From NCBI GenBank assembly GCA_944381175.1, contig CALWKD010000014.1:1-60350 (forward strand): a stretch of DNA of 60,350 bases, written 5' to 3'. The DNA comes from an uncultured Clostridia bacterium. GTDB taxonomy: Bacteria; Bacillota; Clostridia; Christensenellales; UBA1242. Each line of letters starts with the position of its first letter. Position 1 is the stretch's first letter. Made by a program: the position numbers and the translations under genes. Below are positions 1 through 8,632 of the stretch, piece after piece. The notes beneath the pieces were generated by a model. It made no database searches. It saw only the letters and a program-made list of their open reading frames with translations, and had not been told where the DNA came from.

Positions 1-1
1 A

Positions 2-2878
2 ACGATTAGAAGATTTAATATATTGTTCAAAATTGAAAAAGATAGTGTTGAAGAAGTAAGAAAATCACTTGAAAACATTAAACCTTGTTTTATGATTTAT
101 AACAATATAGCAGAAAAAATGAAGATTGAAAGACAAGAAAAATCTTTGGACGCATTCTTCAAAGGTTTTGTTAAAAATCCTTATTTGTCAAGGTATTTGT
201 TTGAGCCAAAGTCATTACAAAATCTTAACCACAATATAGAAGATGATATTGAATGGAATTTGCAAAGTTTAAATGATAGACAAAAGGAAGCTGTTAAAAA
301 AGCAGTCGTTAGTGAAAGTATTTTCTTATTGCAAGGTCCACCGGGAACGGGTAAGACACAAGTTATTGCTGAAATAATTGCTCAATTAACAAAAAAAGGC
401 AAAAAGATATTGGTATCAAGCGAAACTCATAAAGCTATTGATAATGTCTTTGATAGATTGCCAAAAATCCCAGAAATAAGGCCGTTGAGATTAATACCTA
501 ATATCAATGGTAAAAATACAGATTATAATCCAGAAAGACTTGTGGATAATTTTTACATAAATATTTCACAGAAAATTGATAAGCAAATAATATCATTTGA
601 AAATTTCACAGCGACAAAAGAAAACTTTGATGAAGAATTCCAAAAGTTAAAATTGGATTATCAAAAACTATTGAAAGAGCAAGTTCAAATTGATAGTGTA
701 AAAAATCAGATATCGTCTCATGAAAACAATAAGAAATTATTGAATGAACAAATCAGCAATTACAGAAAAGAAATTTCTATAATAGAGAATAATAAAAATG
801 ATTATGAGTTTTTGATTAAAAAGATTGGAAACTATAATTTTACTATTGATGAGAATGAGTTTAAGAAAGATGTTTTAGAAAAATTAAGTAGTGATATTAA
901 TGACATAATTAGAAAGAAAACATATTTCAAAACATCAAACATTAATGGAATTATGAGAATGGATTTGGGAAATATTATTGATGAATTAAACCAAATTCAG
1001 TTTAATCCAGAACTTATAGAACTTGAAAATGAGAAGAAAGAAATATCTAAACAAATAAGAGAAAATCTTGATGAGGATTCTGGTGAGATTATTGCCGGAA
1101 AGGAAACTGTTGTTAAGGAATTAAGAAAGAAACTTAATGAGATAAAAGAAAAAATTACACAAACAAAAAATGGCATTGATTATGATTATTCCGATTTGCA
1201 AGTATCAAGAATAATAGATGTTAAATTGCTAAATGAAAATGCAATAAAAGATTTGCCAACAATTATTTCTAATATTAGAAGTGAAATTGGTAGTTTAGTA
1301 AGCAATACTACTATCAAGTTAAATAACGAGTTAACACCAATACAAAACCAAATCAACGAAGTAACATCTAAAATAAACAATATAAAACTTGATATAATGC
1401 AGATTGATGAAAATATTTCAGCATTGAGAGAAAAAAGTGAATTTGTTAATTTTAACGATTTGCAATCTAATCTAAAACAAAGAATTAATAAATTCTTTAA
1501 AGATTTCAATATTGTTAAAGATTATCATGATATTTCGGAAGCTTTGGAAATTATAAAAAAAGAGTGGAAAGAACTTGAAAATAACTTTGATAAAAAGGAA
1601 AAAGAGAATAAGACACTTATTCCGATGTATAAAAAGATATGTAAGTTTTTAAGACAGAAAGATGTCATAGAAGAAGATAGGGTATTCTACACAAAACAAT
1701 TGTATGACAATGCTAATGTTTTTGGAATAACATGCACAAGTAGAGATAGATTTAAAGAAAAAGATTTGGAAGAACTATCCAAATATAATCTTGGCGACCT
1801 TGATGTAAGAACACAAGGAATAGATGTTGTTATTATTGATGAGGTAAGTAAATCAAGTTTCCTTGATTTATTAATTCCAATTTTGTATGGCAAAACTATT
1901 ATTTTAGTTGGTGACCATAGACAATTACCACCAATGTATGATTTGAGAAATTTAAAACAATCAGATATTGAGGGGCTTGATTTTATTGATTTAGATACCA
2001 ATAAAGCATACACAGAATTGTATGAAGAATGTTTCTTTAAAACATTATATGAGCAAGTCCCACAAAGTAATAAAATCATGTTAAATCAACAATATAGGTG
2101 TCATGAAGACATTATGAGAGTATTTAATCATTTTTACGGTGGAAAAGATAATAAGGGGTTAATGCTCGGATACAAAAAACAAAATGATGAGAAGCAACAT
2201 TTCCTTAATGTCGTTATAAATGGTAAAAATGTAATTGAACAAGACAAACATATTTACTTTGTTAATTGTGATAAACATGACTTTAACGATAATGGAAGCA
2301 CATCTGTTCAAAATCCACAAGAGGCAGATGTTGTTTGCGAGTTGCTTAATAGAATTAACAATGAATATGCAAGTATGATTAAATCAAACAAAATCAAGGT
2401 TGAAATTGACAATGAAAGGAACATTGATACAAGACCAAGTATTGGCGTTATTTGCACTTATGGAGACCAAGCAGGACTAATAAAAAGAAAACTAAAAGGT
2501 AAGTTTAAATCATACGAAGGATTTAGTCAGAATAATGACAATAAATTAGTAATAAGCACAGTTGATGATTTCCAAGGTGATGAAAGAGATATTATTATCT
2601 TGTCAATGGTTAGAAACCCTATAAAACGAACAGGTAATTATGAGTTTATTAAGAAATTTGAAAGAATTAATGTTGCTTTGAGTAGAGCAAGGAAATTATT
2701 GATTGTTGTTGGTAATAAAGATTTCTTATCTAATTGTGGAGTAATAAATTTACCAGATATCGATGGCAATAAAGCATTGGATAGACAAGCGTATCCGGTC
2801 TATAAGGAAATAATCAATACAATAGATGTATATGGAAAAATATTGCAATCAGACGACATAATAAAGGAGGATAGATAA
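2..2878 (+). CDS. UPF1-like superfamily 1 helicase with long coiled-coil insert (5' partial)
   Basis: The frame is open to the left edge; the first possible internal start is a TTG at 23 with no clear ribosome site, so the N terminus is probably missing. Numbering from 23, a Q-motif region (NDRQKEA, about 84) precedes Walker A GPPGTGKT (105-112), motif Ia (VSSETHKAIDNVFDRL, 131-146), Walker B IIDEVSK (about 604-610), motif III GDHRQLPP (about 631), motif IV NQQYR (about 688), motif V DDFQGDERD (about 848) and motif VI ALSRARK (about 883). This is the UPF1/DNA2 branch of SF1 nucleic-acid helicases. About 350 residues, rich in Lys, Glu, Asn and Ile and probably coiled-coil, separate motif Ia from motif II. 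The next gene follows after 1 nt. The helicase call is firm; the substrate (RNA or DNA) is unknown. I infer it is the nucleic-acid-handling motor of this cassette. Confidence 0.88.
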   Translation, partial: TIRRFNILFKIEKDSVEEVRKSLENIKPCFMIYNNIAEKMKIERQEKSLDAFFKGFVKNPYLSRYLFEPKSLQNLNHNIEDDIEWNLQSLNDRQKEAVKKAVVSESIFLLQGPPGTGKTQVIAEIIAQLTKKGKKILVSSETHKAIDNVFDRLPKIPEIRPLRLIPNINGKNTDYNPERLVDNFYINISQKIDKQIISFENFTATKENFDEEFQKLKLDYQKLLKEQVQIDSVKNQISSHENNKKLLNEQISNYRKEISIIENNKNDYEFLIKKIGNYNFTIDENEFKKDVLEKLSSDINDIIRKKTYFKTSNINGIMRMDLGNIIDELNQIQFNPELIELENEKKEISKQIRENLDEDSGEIIAGKETVVKELRKKLNEIKEKITQTKNGIDYDYSDLQVSRIIDVKLLNENAIKDLPTIISNIRSEIGSLVSNTTIKLNNELTPIQNQINEVTSKINNIKLDIMQIDENISALREKSEFVNFNDLQSNLKQRINKFFKDFNIVKDYHDISEALEIIKKEWKELENNFDKKEKENKTLIPMYKKICKFLRQKDVIEEDRVFYTKQLYDNANVFGITCTSRDRFKEKDLEELSKYNLGDLDVRTQGIDVVIIDEVSKSSFLDLLIPILYGKTIILVGDHRQLPPMYDLRNLKQSDIEGLDFIDLDTNKAYTELYEECFFKTLYEQVPQSNKIMLNQQYRCHEDIMRVFNHFYGGKDNKGLMLGYKKQNDEKQHFLNVVINGKNVIEQDKHIYFVNCDKHDFNDNGSTSVQNPQEADVVCELLNRINNEYASMIKSNKIKVEIDNERNIDTRPSIGVICTYGDQAGLIKRKLKGKFKSYEGFSQNNDNKLVISTVDDFQGDERDIIILSMVRNPIKRTGNYEFIKKFERINVALSRARKLLIVVGNKDFLSNCGVINLPDIDGNKALDRQAYPVYKEIINTIDVYGKILQSDDIIKEDR

Positions 2879-2879
2879 T

Positions 2880-5048
2880 ATGGAATTTTTAAGATTTAAG
2901 ACATCATTTTCTATACCAATTCAAGTTATGCGTTCAAAGGTAAATTATACAGAAGTAAAACAAGCGTCAGGCATACAATATATTTTATTAGCACTAATAA
3001 ATAATAATTCTAAAAATGATGAAAAACTATATGATGTATTGAGAAAATTCGGAGTTCCAAATGATTTAATATTTATGTTTATTGATGAAATTGAAAATAT
3101 GATACAACTAGATATTATTAAACTTGGAAGATTAAAATTTAATGCTGACTATTTTAAAGAATATTTGGTTAAAGATTTTGAATTTACAGAAAAAGGAAAC
3201 AAGATTTTTAAAAATGGAGCTGTTCCAACTGGTAAAGAATTGGTAAAAATAGTGCCATTATACTATGATTTGCTAAACAATAAAATTCTCACATCTGTTA
3301 ATTTAAAAATGAAACCTAATGATAATGAAAATAAAATTTCAGAAGAGATGTTTGAAGATTATAAATACGACTTTTCATCACTTTTAGATATTGTTCAAGA
3401 AAACAAAAAGAATTTTAATTTTAAAGAACAAGAAGAAATAATTTCTGTTCAAAATGAAGAAATGAAAATGCAAAGTGCTAAATATGAAGATTGTGTCATT
3501 TTGAAATTAGAAGATAATAAATTAACTTTGACATTTACTGATGATAGATTAGAGAATTTTGTAAAGAAATATTACACAAGTGAAAATATTACAGCCATAT
3601 TTGCCTATAAAGAAAAATTTAAGTTTGCAAATGATATGAAAATTGTTAAAGTGAAAAATTTAAGCGATATATCAAATTTAACATCAATTTTCTTGCCATC
3701 TCAAATCCAAACTGCACCACAAGAAACACCAGAATTATTAATTCAAACAGGGAAATACTATGTTTTTAAAAGAAAGTATAAAACCGGTTTAACATTAAAA
3801 AAAGAAGATTATGGAGCAGATTATTTAACTTTAAGTAATGGCATTATGAAAGCATATATTCCAGCTTGTGTTGACTTTTATGTTGAGAGCATTGATAAAA
3901 CAATATCACTTAATTTAATTCTTGAAAAAGAATTAAACTCTAATGAAAAAGAATATTTCTATAAAGAAGTATATAATGAAATAAGTTTAGACTTTACAGA
4001 TAGAAATATATTAATTGCAAAATTAATTTCTAGTGATGATAATAATTATTTATCACAGTATTTAACGAAACATATTCTTGAAAAGAATGAGTTGTCACAG
4101 CAAATATTAAACTTGAATGTATTGAGCAAAATTTTAACAGAAAGTGATAATGTAGTTCAACTGATTGCTGAACAAATTTTGGAAAAGACAATAAAGGAAA
4201 TCGATGTATCAAATTTTGCTACATATATTGACTTTATAAAACCAATTCAAAAAATATTGGGATTATCTTCACATGAATTCTTAATGAAAGTAACTCAAAA
4301 TATTGACAAAGATGAAAAATTATTTAAGAGTATATTAAATGGTAATTATAAGATGATAGAAGCATTATCAATAATTAATTTGTATGATATATATTTGAAT
4401 GACATCATAGAGAATATAAAAATTAGTGATGATAACGAACTAGCATTGGAATCTGAAAAAACAAGAAACAGATTAGAATACCTTAAACAATTATTAGGTA
4501 TAAAATCTATTACTGATTATGTAATTGATGGAAATTATAATATGCTAGATTTGGTAAACAACTATGTTGAATTTGAAAAATCTTATAACTATTTAGTTAA
4601 GTATAAGGAATTTTCAATTGATAAATTTAGTGAAATTGAAAATTATAACAGCATAATTAAACCTATTTATGAGTATGCAATTATTGAGCAACAATCATCA
4701 TATAAACCAGAGAAAATTACATTTGATTTTATTGATAATAAAATTAAAAGAGGTGATTTTAAATCGGCAGTTGCAGATATGGTCATAAAAGTTGATTATG
4801 ACCTAACAAAGGAATTGTCATTAAATGATAGTAATGAAATGGATTTTTATGATAAAATAATGTTAGCAGAAAATAACAAATTAATAAAACCAAACGAAGC
4901 AAGTTTATTACATACATTAAGAATATGTAGAAATAAGTTATTACACCCAAGCAAAGATGAAATACATTTTAACATTGATGAGTTAAATAAATGGAATGAA
5001 TATATTTTCAAAAGCGAGGTAAACAATGAGCCATCAAGCAAGAATTGA
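2880..5048 (+). CDS. Unknown 722-aa protein with C-terminal HEPN-like R-N-x3-H motif
   Basis: I do not recognise the family over most of the length. The protein is Asn/Lys/Glu/Ile-rich with no signal peptide or membrane segment. The N-terminal 200 residues look partly winged-helix-like; the middle is mixed and the last 330 residues look mainly helical. Near the end, the sequence around 684-689 reads RNKLLH. This fits the R-x4-6-H motif, with a polar residue after Arg, that marks HEPN ribonuclease domains, and it sits in a helical C-terminal context as in HEPN folds. If real, the protein could be an RNA-cleaving effector controlled by the neighbouring helicase and AAA+ ATPase. That is inference: the motif is short and only one copy is seen. 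A ribosome site (AGGAGG) lies in the end of the upstream gene, and the next gene overlaps by 23 nt, implying coupled translation. Confidence 0.7.
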   Translation: MEFLRFKTSFSIPIQVMRSKVNYTEVKQASGIQYILLALINNNSKNDEKLYDVLRKFGVPNDLIFMFIDEIENMIQLDIIKLGRLKFNADYFKEYLVKDFEFTEKGNKIFKNGAVPTGKELVKIVPLYYDLLNNKILTSVNLKMKPNDNENKISEEMFEDYKYDFSSLLDIVQENKKNFNFKEQEEIISVQNEEMKMQSAKYEDCVILKLEDNKLTLTFTDDRLENFVKKYYTSENITAIFAYKEKFKFANDMKIVKVKNLSDISNLTSIFLPSQIQTAPQETPELLIQTGKYYVFKRKYKTGLTLKKEDYGADYLTLSNGIMKAYIPACVDFYVESIDKTISLNLILEKELNSNEKEYFYKEVYNEISLDFTDRNILIAKLISSDDNNYLSQYLTKHILEKNELSQQILNLNVLSKILTESDNVVQLIAEQILEKTIKEIDVSNFATYIDFIKPIQKILGLSSHEFLMKVTQNIDKDEKLFKSILNGNYKMIEALSIINLYDIYLNDIIENIKISDDNELALESEKTRNRLEYLKQLLGIKSITDYVIDGNYNMLDLVNNYVEFEKSYNYLVKYKEFSIDKFSEIENYNSIIKPIYEYAIIEQQSSYKPEKITFDFIDNKIKRGDFKSAVADMVIKVDYDLTKELSLNDSNEMDFYDKIMLAENNKLIKPNEASLLHTLRICRNKLLHPSKDEIHFNIDELNKWNEYIFKSEVNNEPSSKN

Positions 5049-6126
5049 TTTTGAAGGTCAAGCAATACAGTGTTGTAGCATTTGTAAAACTGCTGAAAAT
5101 ACATTGTCTGACATTGATACTATCCTAAAAAAAATAGAAGATAACTCATCATTGTTGTTAAATGAAGATAGTAAAAAATTAAGAGAACAACTACTGAAAG
5201 AAAAAGATAATCTTAATAAAGAGATTAATAGTCTAAAACAATTAGCAGAGGAACAAAAGCAAAAAGGTGTTGTATATGGTGAAGTAGATACAAGTCGTGA
5301 AATCGTTAATAAAGCGAATTTATTATTAAGTAGATGTAATAGCTTTAGTTCTCAAAGGATATACGAATATGAAACACTTTTAAAGAGAATTCTTGCAACA
5401 AGTGTTAGTGATAGAAATAAATTATTACAAAAACAAATCAGTGGGACAGTCGCTTTTAGTAAAGAACTATATGAACAATTTAATAAGATTGAAGATGTTG
5501 TGCTAAAAGATTATGTTTATTTAGAATTAATCAAAGAAAACAATATTGGTAAGAGTTTTGATGAAATCGTAAAACAAGCACAGATAATATTGGATAGTGA
5601 AGTCAATAAAACTATTAGTGATAATAAAGAAAACATTATTGAAAAAATTACAAAACAACTTAAAGATATCAATCTGGAACAAAATGAGATTGATAAGATA
5701 GTTAAGGTAGAAAAGTTTGATAGTTCTTCATTACAAAAAATTCAAGAACAAACCAATAAAGAAATTGTTGATGAGCATGTAAGAAAAGAAGCTTTAAAAT
5801 GTATCATAAAATCAATTGAACAAAGAGGTTTTATTGTTGACAAGAAAAATATAAAATTACAACGAGATAAAAATCAAGTGGTTTTAATAGCACAAAAGGT
5901 TAATGGTCAAACAGCAGAATTTCAAGTTTTCCTTGATGGAAGATTTATATATAAATTTGATGGATATGAAGGCCAAGCTTGTCAGAAAGATATAAATCCA
6001 TTTTTAGAGGATTTAGAAAAAATTTATGGAATTAAAGTTACAAAATCAGAAACATTATGGAGTAACCCAGATAAAATTTCCACAATGAAGTATCAGACAT
6101 ATAATACAAATAAGGATAAAAAATAG
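5026..6126 (+). CDS. Coiled-coil protein with N-terminal Cys cluster and conserved-looking C-terminal domain
   Basis: No named family recognised. The 366-residue product starts with a CCxxC cluster (C16, C17, C20) that could bind a metal. Residues about 30-85 and 165-250 are heptad-like Lys/Glu/Leu-rich helices, probably coiled coil. A compact C-terminal domain (about 255-345) has alternating beta-like segments, with KFDGYEGQACQKD as its most distinctive stretch and a further Cys. The start ATG at 5026 lies inside the previous gene, preceded by AGCGAGG at a reasonable distance. It sits between the HEPN-like protein and the AAA+ protein in one operon. An adaptor linking these two is plausible but unproven. 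Confidence 0.65.
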   Translation: MSHQARIDFEGQAIQCCSICKTAENTLSDIDTILKKIEDNSSLLLNEDSKKLREQLLKEKDNLNKEINSLKQLAEEQKQKGVVYGEVDTSREIVNKANLLLSRCNSFSSQRIYEYETLLKRILATSVSDRNKLLQKQISGTVAFSKELYEQFNKIEDVVLKDYVYLELIKENNIGKSFDEIVKQAQIILDSEVNKTISDNKENIIEKITKQLKDINLEQNEIDKIVKVEKFDSSSLQKIQEQTNKEIVDEHVRKEALKCIIKSIEQRGFIVDKKNIKLQRDKNQVVLIAQKVNGQTAEFQVFLDGRFIYKFDGYEGQACQKDINPFLEDLEKIYGIKVTKSETLWSNPDKISTMKYQTYNTNKDKK

Positions 6127-6139
6127 GAGGTGAACTTAT

Positions 6140-7966
6140 ATGGCATTAGAAATTGGTTTTAAAAGAATAAAAAGAGAAGTCGGTATTAAAAGGTGCGTTA
6201 TCATTGACGGCAATGTCGGTGATGTTTACCTTGATGACAAAAATCAAATTGTTGACTTAAAAAAGTATTTAACAGAAATGCTTGAAGATTTAAAGTATGA
6301 CGATATTGTTTATTGGGATAGAGTAAATGGAATTGAGGGTGATATAAGTAGTCTTAAAATAACCGAAGAAAAAGAAGTTGAAGGTGAAGAATACTCGCTT
6401 GATGATGAAGGTGAAAACCAAAATACAACTATATCAAATGGAAACTTTAAAGAACCAAGTGAAATCTTTAATTTGGTTTTTAAAAACTTAACAAATAAAA
6501 ATAGAAAAACAGTATTTATATTAAATTGGTCAGATTATCTTTTCTCAAATGGTGGTCAACACGATAATGAAGAAAGACAAAATTTAACATTGTTGGGCAA
6601 ATCAATTAAAGATAAAAAAGTTAATTATCTATCAACAGATGTAAATGAAAGCACAATTATACTTATCACAAACAAGTTGTCAAATTTCCCATTGTCTTTT
6701 TATCAAGCAAACCCAGAAGTCTCAACAATAACATTGTCTAAACCAGACAGATTGGAAAGACGTAGATTATTGGAAAAAATTGAAGCAGGATTTGAACTTA
6801 AATTCAATCCGGGCGAAACTTTGTTAAATAGCAGTAGAACAAATGAATATATTGATGTTTTGGAAGATTTTACCAATAGAGAAATAATACAAATGGCAAA
6901 ACTTTCAAGAAAGGAAGAAAAGTTAACATTTGATAAACTATACTTATTATTCAAGTATGGCGAAAAGGATAATCCTTGGGAAAAACTTGCTTATGAAGAT
7001 GTTAAAAACATCAAGAAGAAATTATCTGAAAGAGTTGTAGGACAAGATGAAGCAATTGAAAAGATTGAGAAAACAGTTGTTAAAGCATATATGGGTTTAA
7101 CAGGTTTACATAAGACATCAAGTAGGTCCATGCCAAAAGGGGTGTTCTTCTTTGTAGGACCAACTGGTGTTGGTAAAACAGAACTTTCAAAAGCACTTGC
7201 TAAATTCTTATTTGGTGATGAGCAGGCTTGTATTAGATTTGATATGAGTGAGTATGCACAAGAGAATTCAGACCAAAAATTAATTGGTGCTCCACCGGGA
7301 TATGTTGGATACGAGCAAGGTGGACAATTAACAAATGCTATAAAAGAAAAACCATTTAGTGTAATTTTATTTGATGAGATTGAAAAAGCAGCTAAACCAA
7401 ATCCAAGAATACTTGATATTTTCTTACAAATACTTGAAGATGGAAGATTAACCGATAGTAAAGGCGAAACAGTATATTTTAGCGAAAGTATAATAATCTT
7501 TACATCAAATCTTGGTGCAAGTGAAGTTAAACCGTCTGATAATAAAGAAGAAACAGCGGAAGAATTTATTAAGATTGTTAAGAATTATTTTGATAACGAA
7601 ATAAAAAGACCAGAAATTCTTGGAAGAATTGGTTATAGTAATATTATTCCATTTAATTTTATTCTTGATGATGAGTTTGCTATCCAAATTGCAAAGAGTA
7701 AATTAAATCCAATTAAGAAAGGAATTCAAGAAAAATACAGACTTGATTTAGAGTTTGAAAGTGAACTTAATTTTATCAGATATATTTTAAAGAGAGTTGA
7801 TAAATCAAAAGGTGGTAGAGATATTCTTAATGCAATTAATGATATTTTACTTGATGAATTATCAATGTTCTTGTTTAACAATAAACAAGATTTAGGACTA
7901 TATAAAGGTTCAAAATTGCTTGTTAAAACATCAGACAAAGGATTAGAGTTTAGTTTTAATGATTAA
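6140..7966 (+). CDS. ClpB/HSP100-like AAA+ ATPase with degenerate first module
   Basis: The second half (about 300-600) is a canonical class 1 Clp AAA+ module of the ClpB D2 type: VVGQDEAI at the start, Walker A GPTGVGKT (340-347), pore loop GYVGYEQGG (about 387-395), Walker B VILFDEIEKA (408-417), sensor-1 FTSN (about 454), and RPEILGRIG in the arginine-finger position of ClpB's RPEFLNRID. The first 285 residues look like another AAA module that lost its P-loop: a Walker-B-like ILNWSDYLF and a TIILITNKLS stretch remain, but I see no GxxxxGK[TS]. An acidic insert occupies about 75-105. There is no ClpP-binding IGF/L loop that I can see and no protease next door, so remodelling rather than proteolysis is likely. 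AGGAGGTGA precedes the start. The radical-SAM gene overlaps by 8 nt. Confidence 0.87.
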   Translation: MALEIGFKRIKREVGIKRCVIIDGNVGDVYLDDKNQIVDLKKYLTEMLEDLKYDDIVYWDRVNGIEGDISSLKITEEKEVEGEEYSLDDEGENQNTTISNGNFKEPSEIFNLVFKNLTNKNRKTVFILNWSDYLFSNGGQHDNEERQNLTLLGKSIKDKKVNYLSTDVNESTIILITNKLSNFPLSFYQANPEVSTITLSKPDRLERRRLLEKIEAGFELKFNPGETLLNSSRTNEYIDVLEDFTNREIIQMAKLSRKEEKLTFDKLYLLFKYGEKDNPWEKLAYEDVKNIKKKLSERVVGQDEAIEKIEKTVVKAYMGLTGLHKTSSRSMPKGVFFFVGPTGVGKTELSKALAKFLFGDEQACIRFDMSEYAQENSDQKLIGAPPGYVGYEQGGQLTNAIKEKPFSVILFDEIEKAAKPNPRILDIFLQILEDGRLTDSKGETVYFSESIIIFTSNLGASEVKPSDNKEETAEEFIKIVKNYFDNEIKRPEILGRIGYSNIIPFNFILDDEFAIQIAKSKLNPIKKGIQEKYRLDLEFESELNFIRYILKRVDKSKGGRDILNAINDILLDELSMFLFNNKQDLGLYKGSKLLVKTSDKGLEFSFND

Positions 7967-8504
7967 GTTTAATGTTGCACTTATAAATACATGCACAGAA
8001 GTAGAAGGTCCATTTAAAAGATTGTGTATATGGTTTCAAGGTTGTAATAGAAATTGCAGAGGTTGTTGTAATAAGACATTACAACCTTTAAAACCAGCTA
8101 ATATCATTTCTCTTGGAGATTTACTTGAAATAATAAGAAAAAGTAAAATAGAGAACAAAATAGAAGGAATAACACTATCAGGAGGGGAACCACTCTTACA
8201 AACCGGTTTAGTTAAACTACTTGAAGAAGTAAAAAATTTGGAATTAGGCATAATTCTTTTTACGGGATATCAATTAAATGAAATTGAAGATAATTTAAAA
8301 AGTCAATGTGATATCATCATTGATGGTTATTTTGATGAGCAGAAAATTGATAACGATAGAGCATTAGTTGGTTCATTAAATCAAAATATCAATTATATTT
8401 CTGATAGATATACAAATGAAAAAGATTGGTTTTATAAAAAAAAGAACTTAATTGAAGAAATAAATGTTGGAAATGACATTATCTTTAATGGTGATAAACT
8501 ATAA
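7959..8504 (+). CDS. Radical-SAM 4Fe-4S protein, NrdG/activase-like
   Basis: At 181 aa this is a minimal radical-SAM protein. C29-x3-C33-x2-C36 (CNRNCRGC) is the cluster-binding motif, and LSGGEPLL (about 70-77) is the SAM-contacting GGE motif. Size and the FQGCN...C..C pattern resemble anaerobic ribonucleotide reductase activase (NrdG) and related glycyl-radical activases. No glycyl-radical enzyme, such as NrdD, is in the window. The gene overlaps the AAA+ gene by 8 nt and is the last gene before tandem terminators, so its role is probably specific to this cassette. It could activate a partner, modify a protein or nucleotide, or act as a redox sensor. C36-C37 is an unusual extra Cys pair. 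Family call is strong, substrate unknown. Confidence 0.85.
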   Translation: MIKFNVALINTCTEVEGPFKRLCIWFQGCNRNCRGCCNKTLQPLKPANIISLGDLLEIIRKSKIENKIEGITLSGGEPLLQTGLVKLLEEVKNLELGIILFTGYQLNEIEDNLKSQCDIIIDGYFDEQKIDNDRALVGSLNQNINYISDRYTNEKDWFYKKKNLIEEINVGNDIIFNGDKL

Positions 8505-8539
8505 GATTATCTAAACGTTAGTAGTATAATATAAAAAGG

Positions 8540-8566
8540 ACTCAAGTTTATTTTGAGTTTTTTTTG
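8540..8566 (+). terminator. Intrinsic terminator of the left cassette
   Basis: Stem ACTCAA/TTGAGT with a 7-nt loop is followed by a run of T. It lies 36 nt after the radical-SAM stop. Confidence 0.75.
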
Positions 8567-8584
8567 CTAGTTTCAAAAGGTACT

Positions 8585-8604
8585 GACCTTGGAGGTCTTT
8601 TTTT
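8585..8604 (+). terminator. Second terminator in tandem
   Basis: GACCT/AGGTC hairpin with a TGG loop and a run of seven T. It backs up the terminator 20 nt upstream and insulates the convergent lipoprotein gene. Confidence 0.65.
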
Positions 8605-8632
8605 AATTTGTATTTTTTGGTGTCAAAGCAAA

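Noticed and set aside
7959..8504. Calling the radical-SAM gene nrdG outright
   Set aside because: No nrdD is present and the operon context is unrelated to ribonucleotide reduction.
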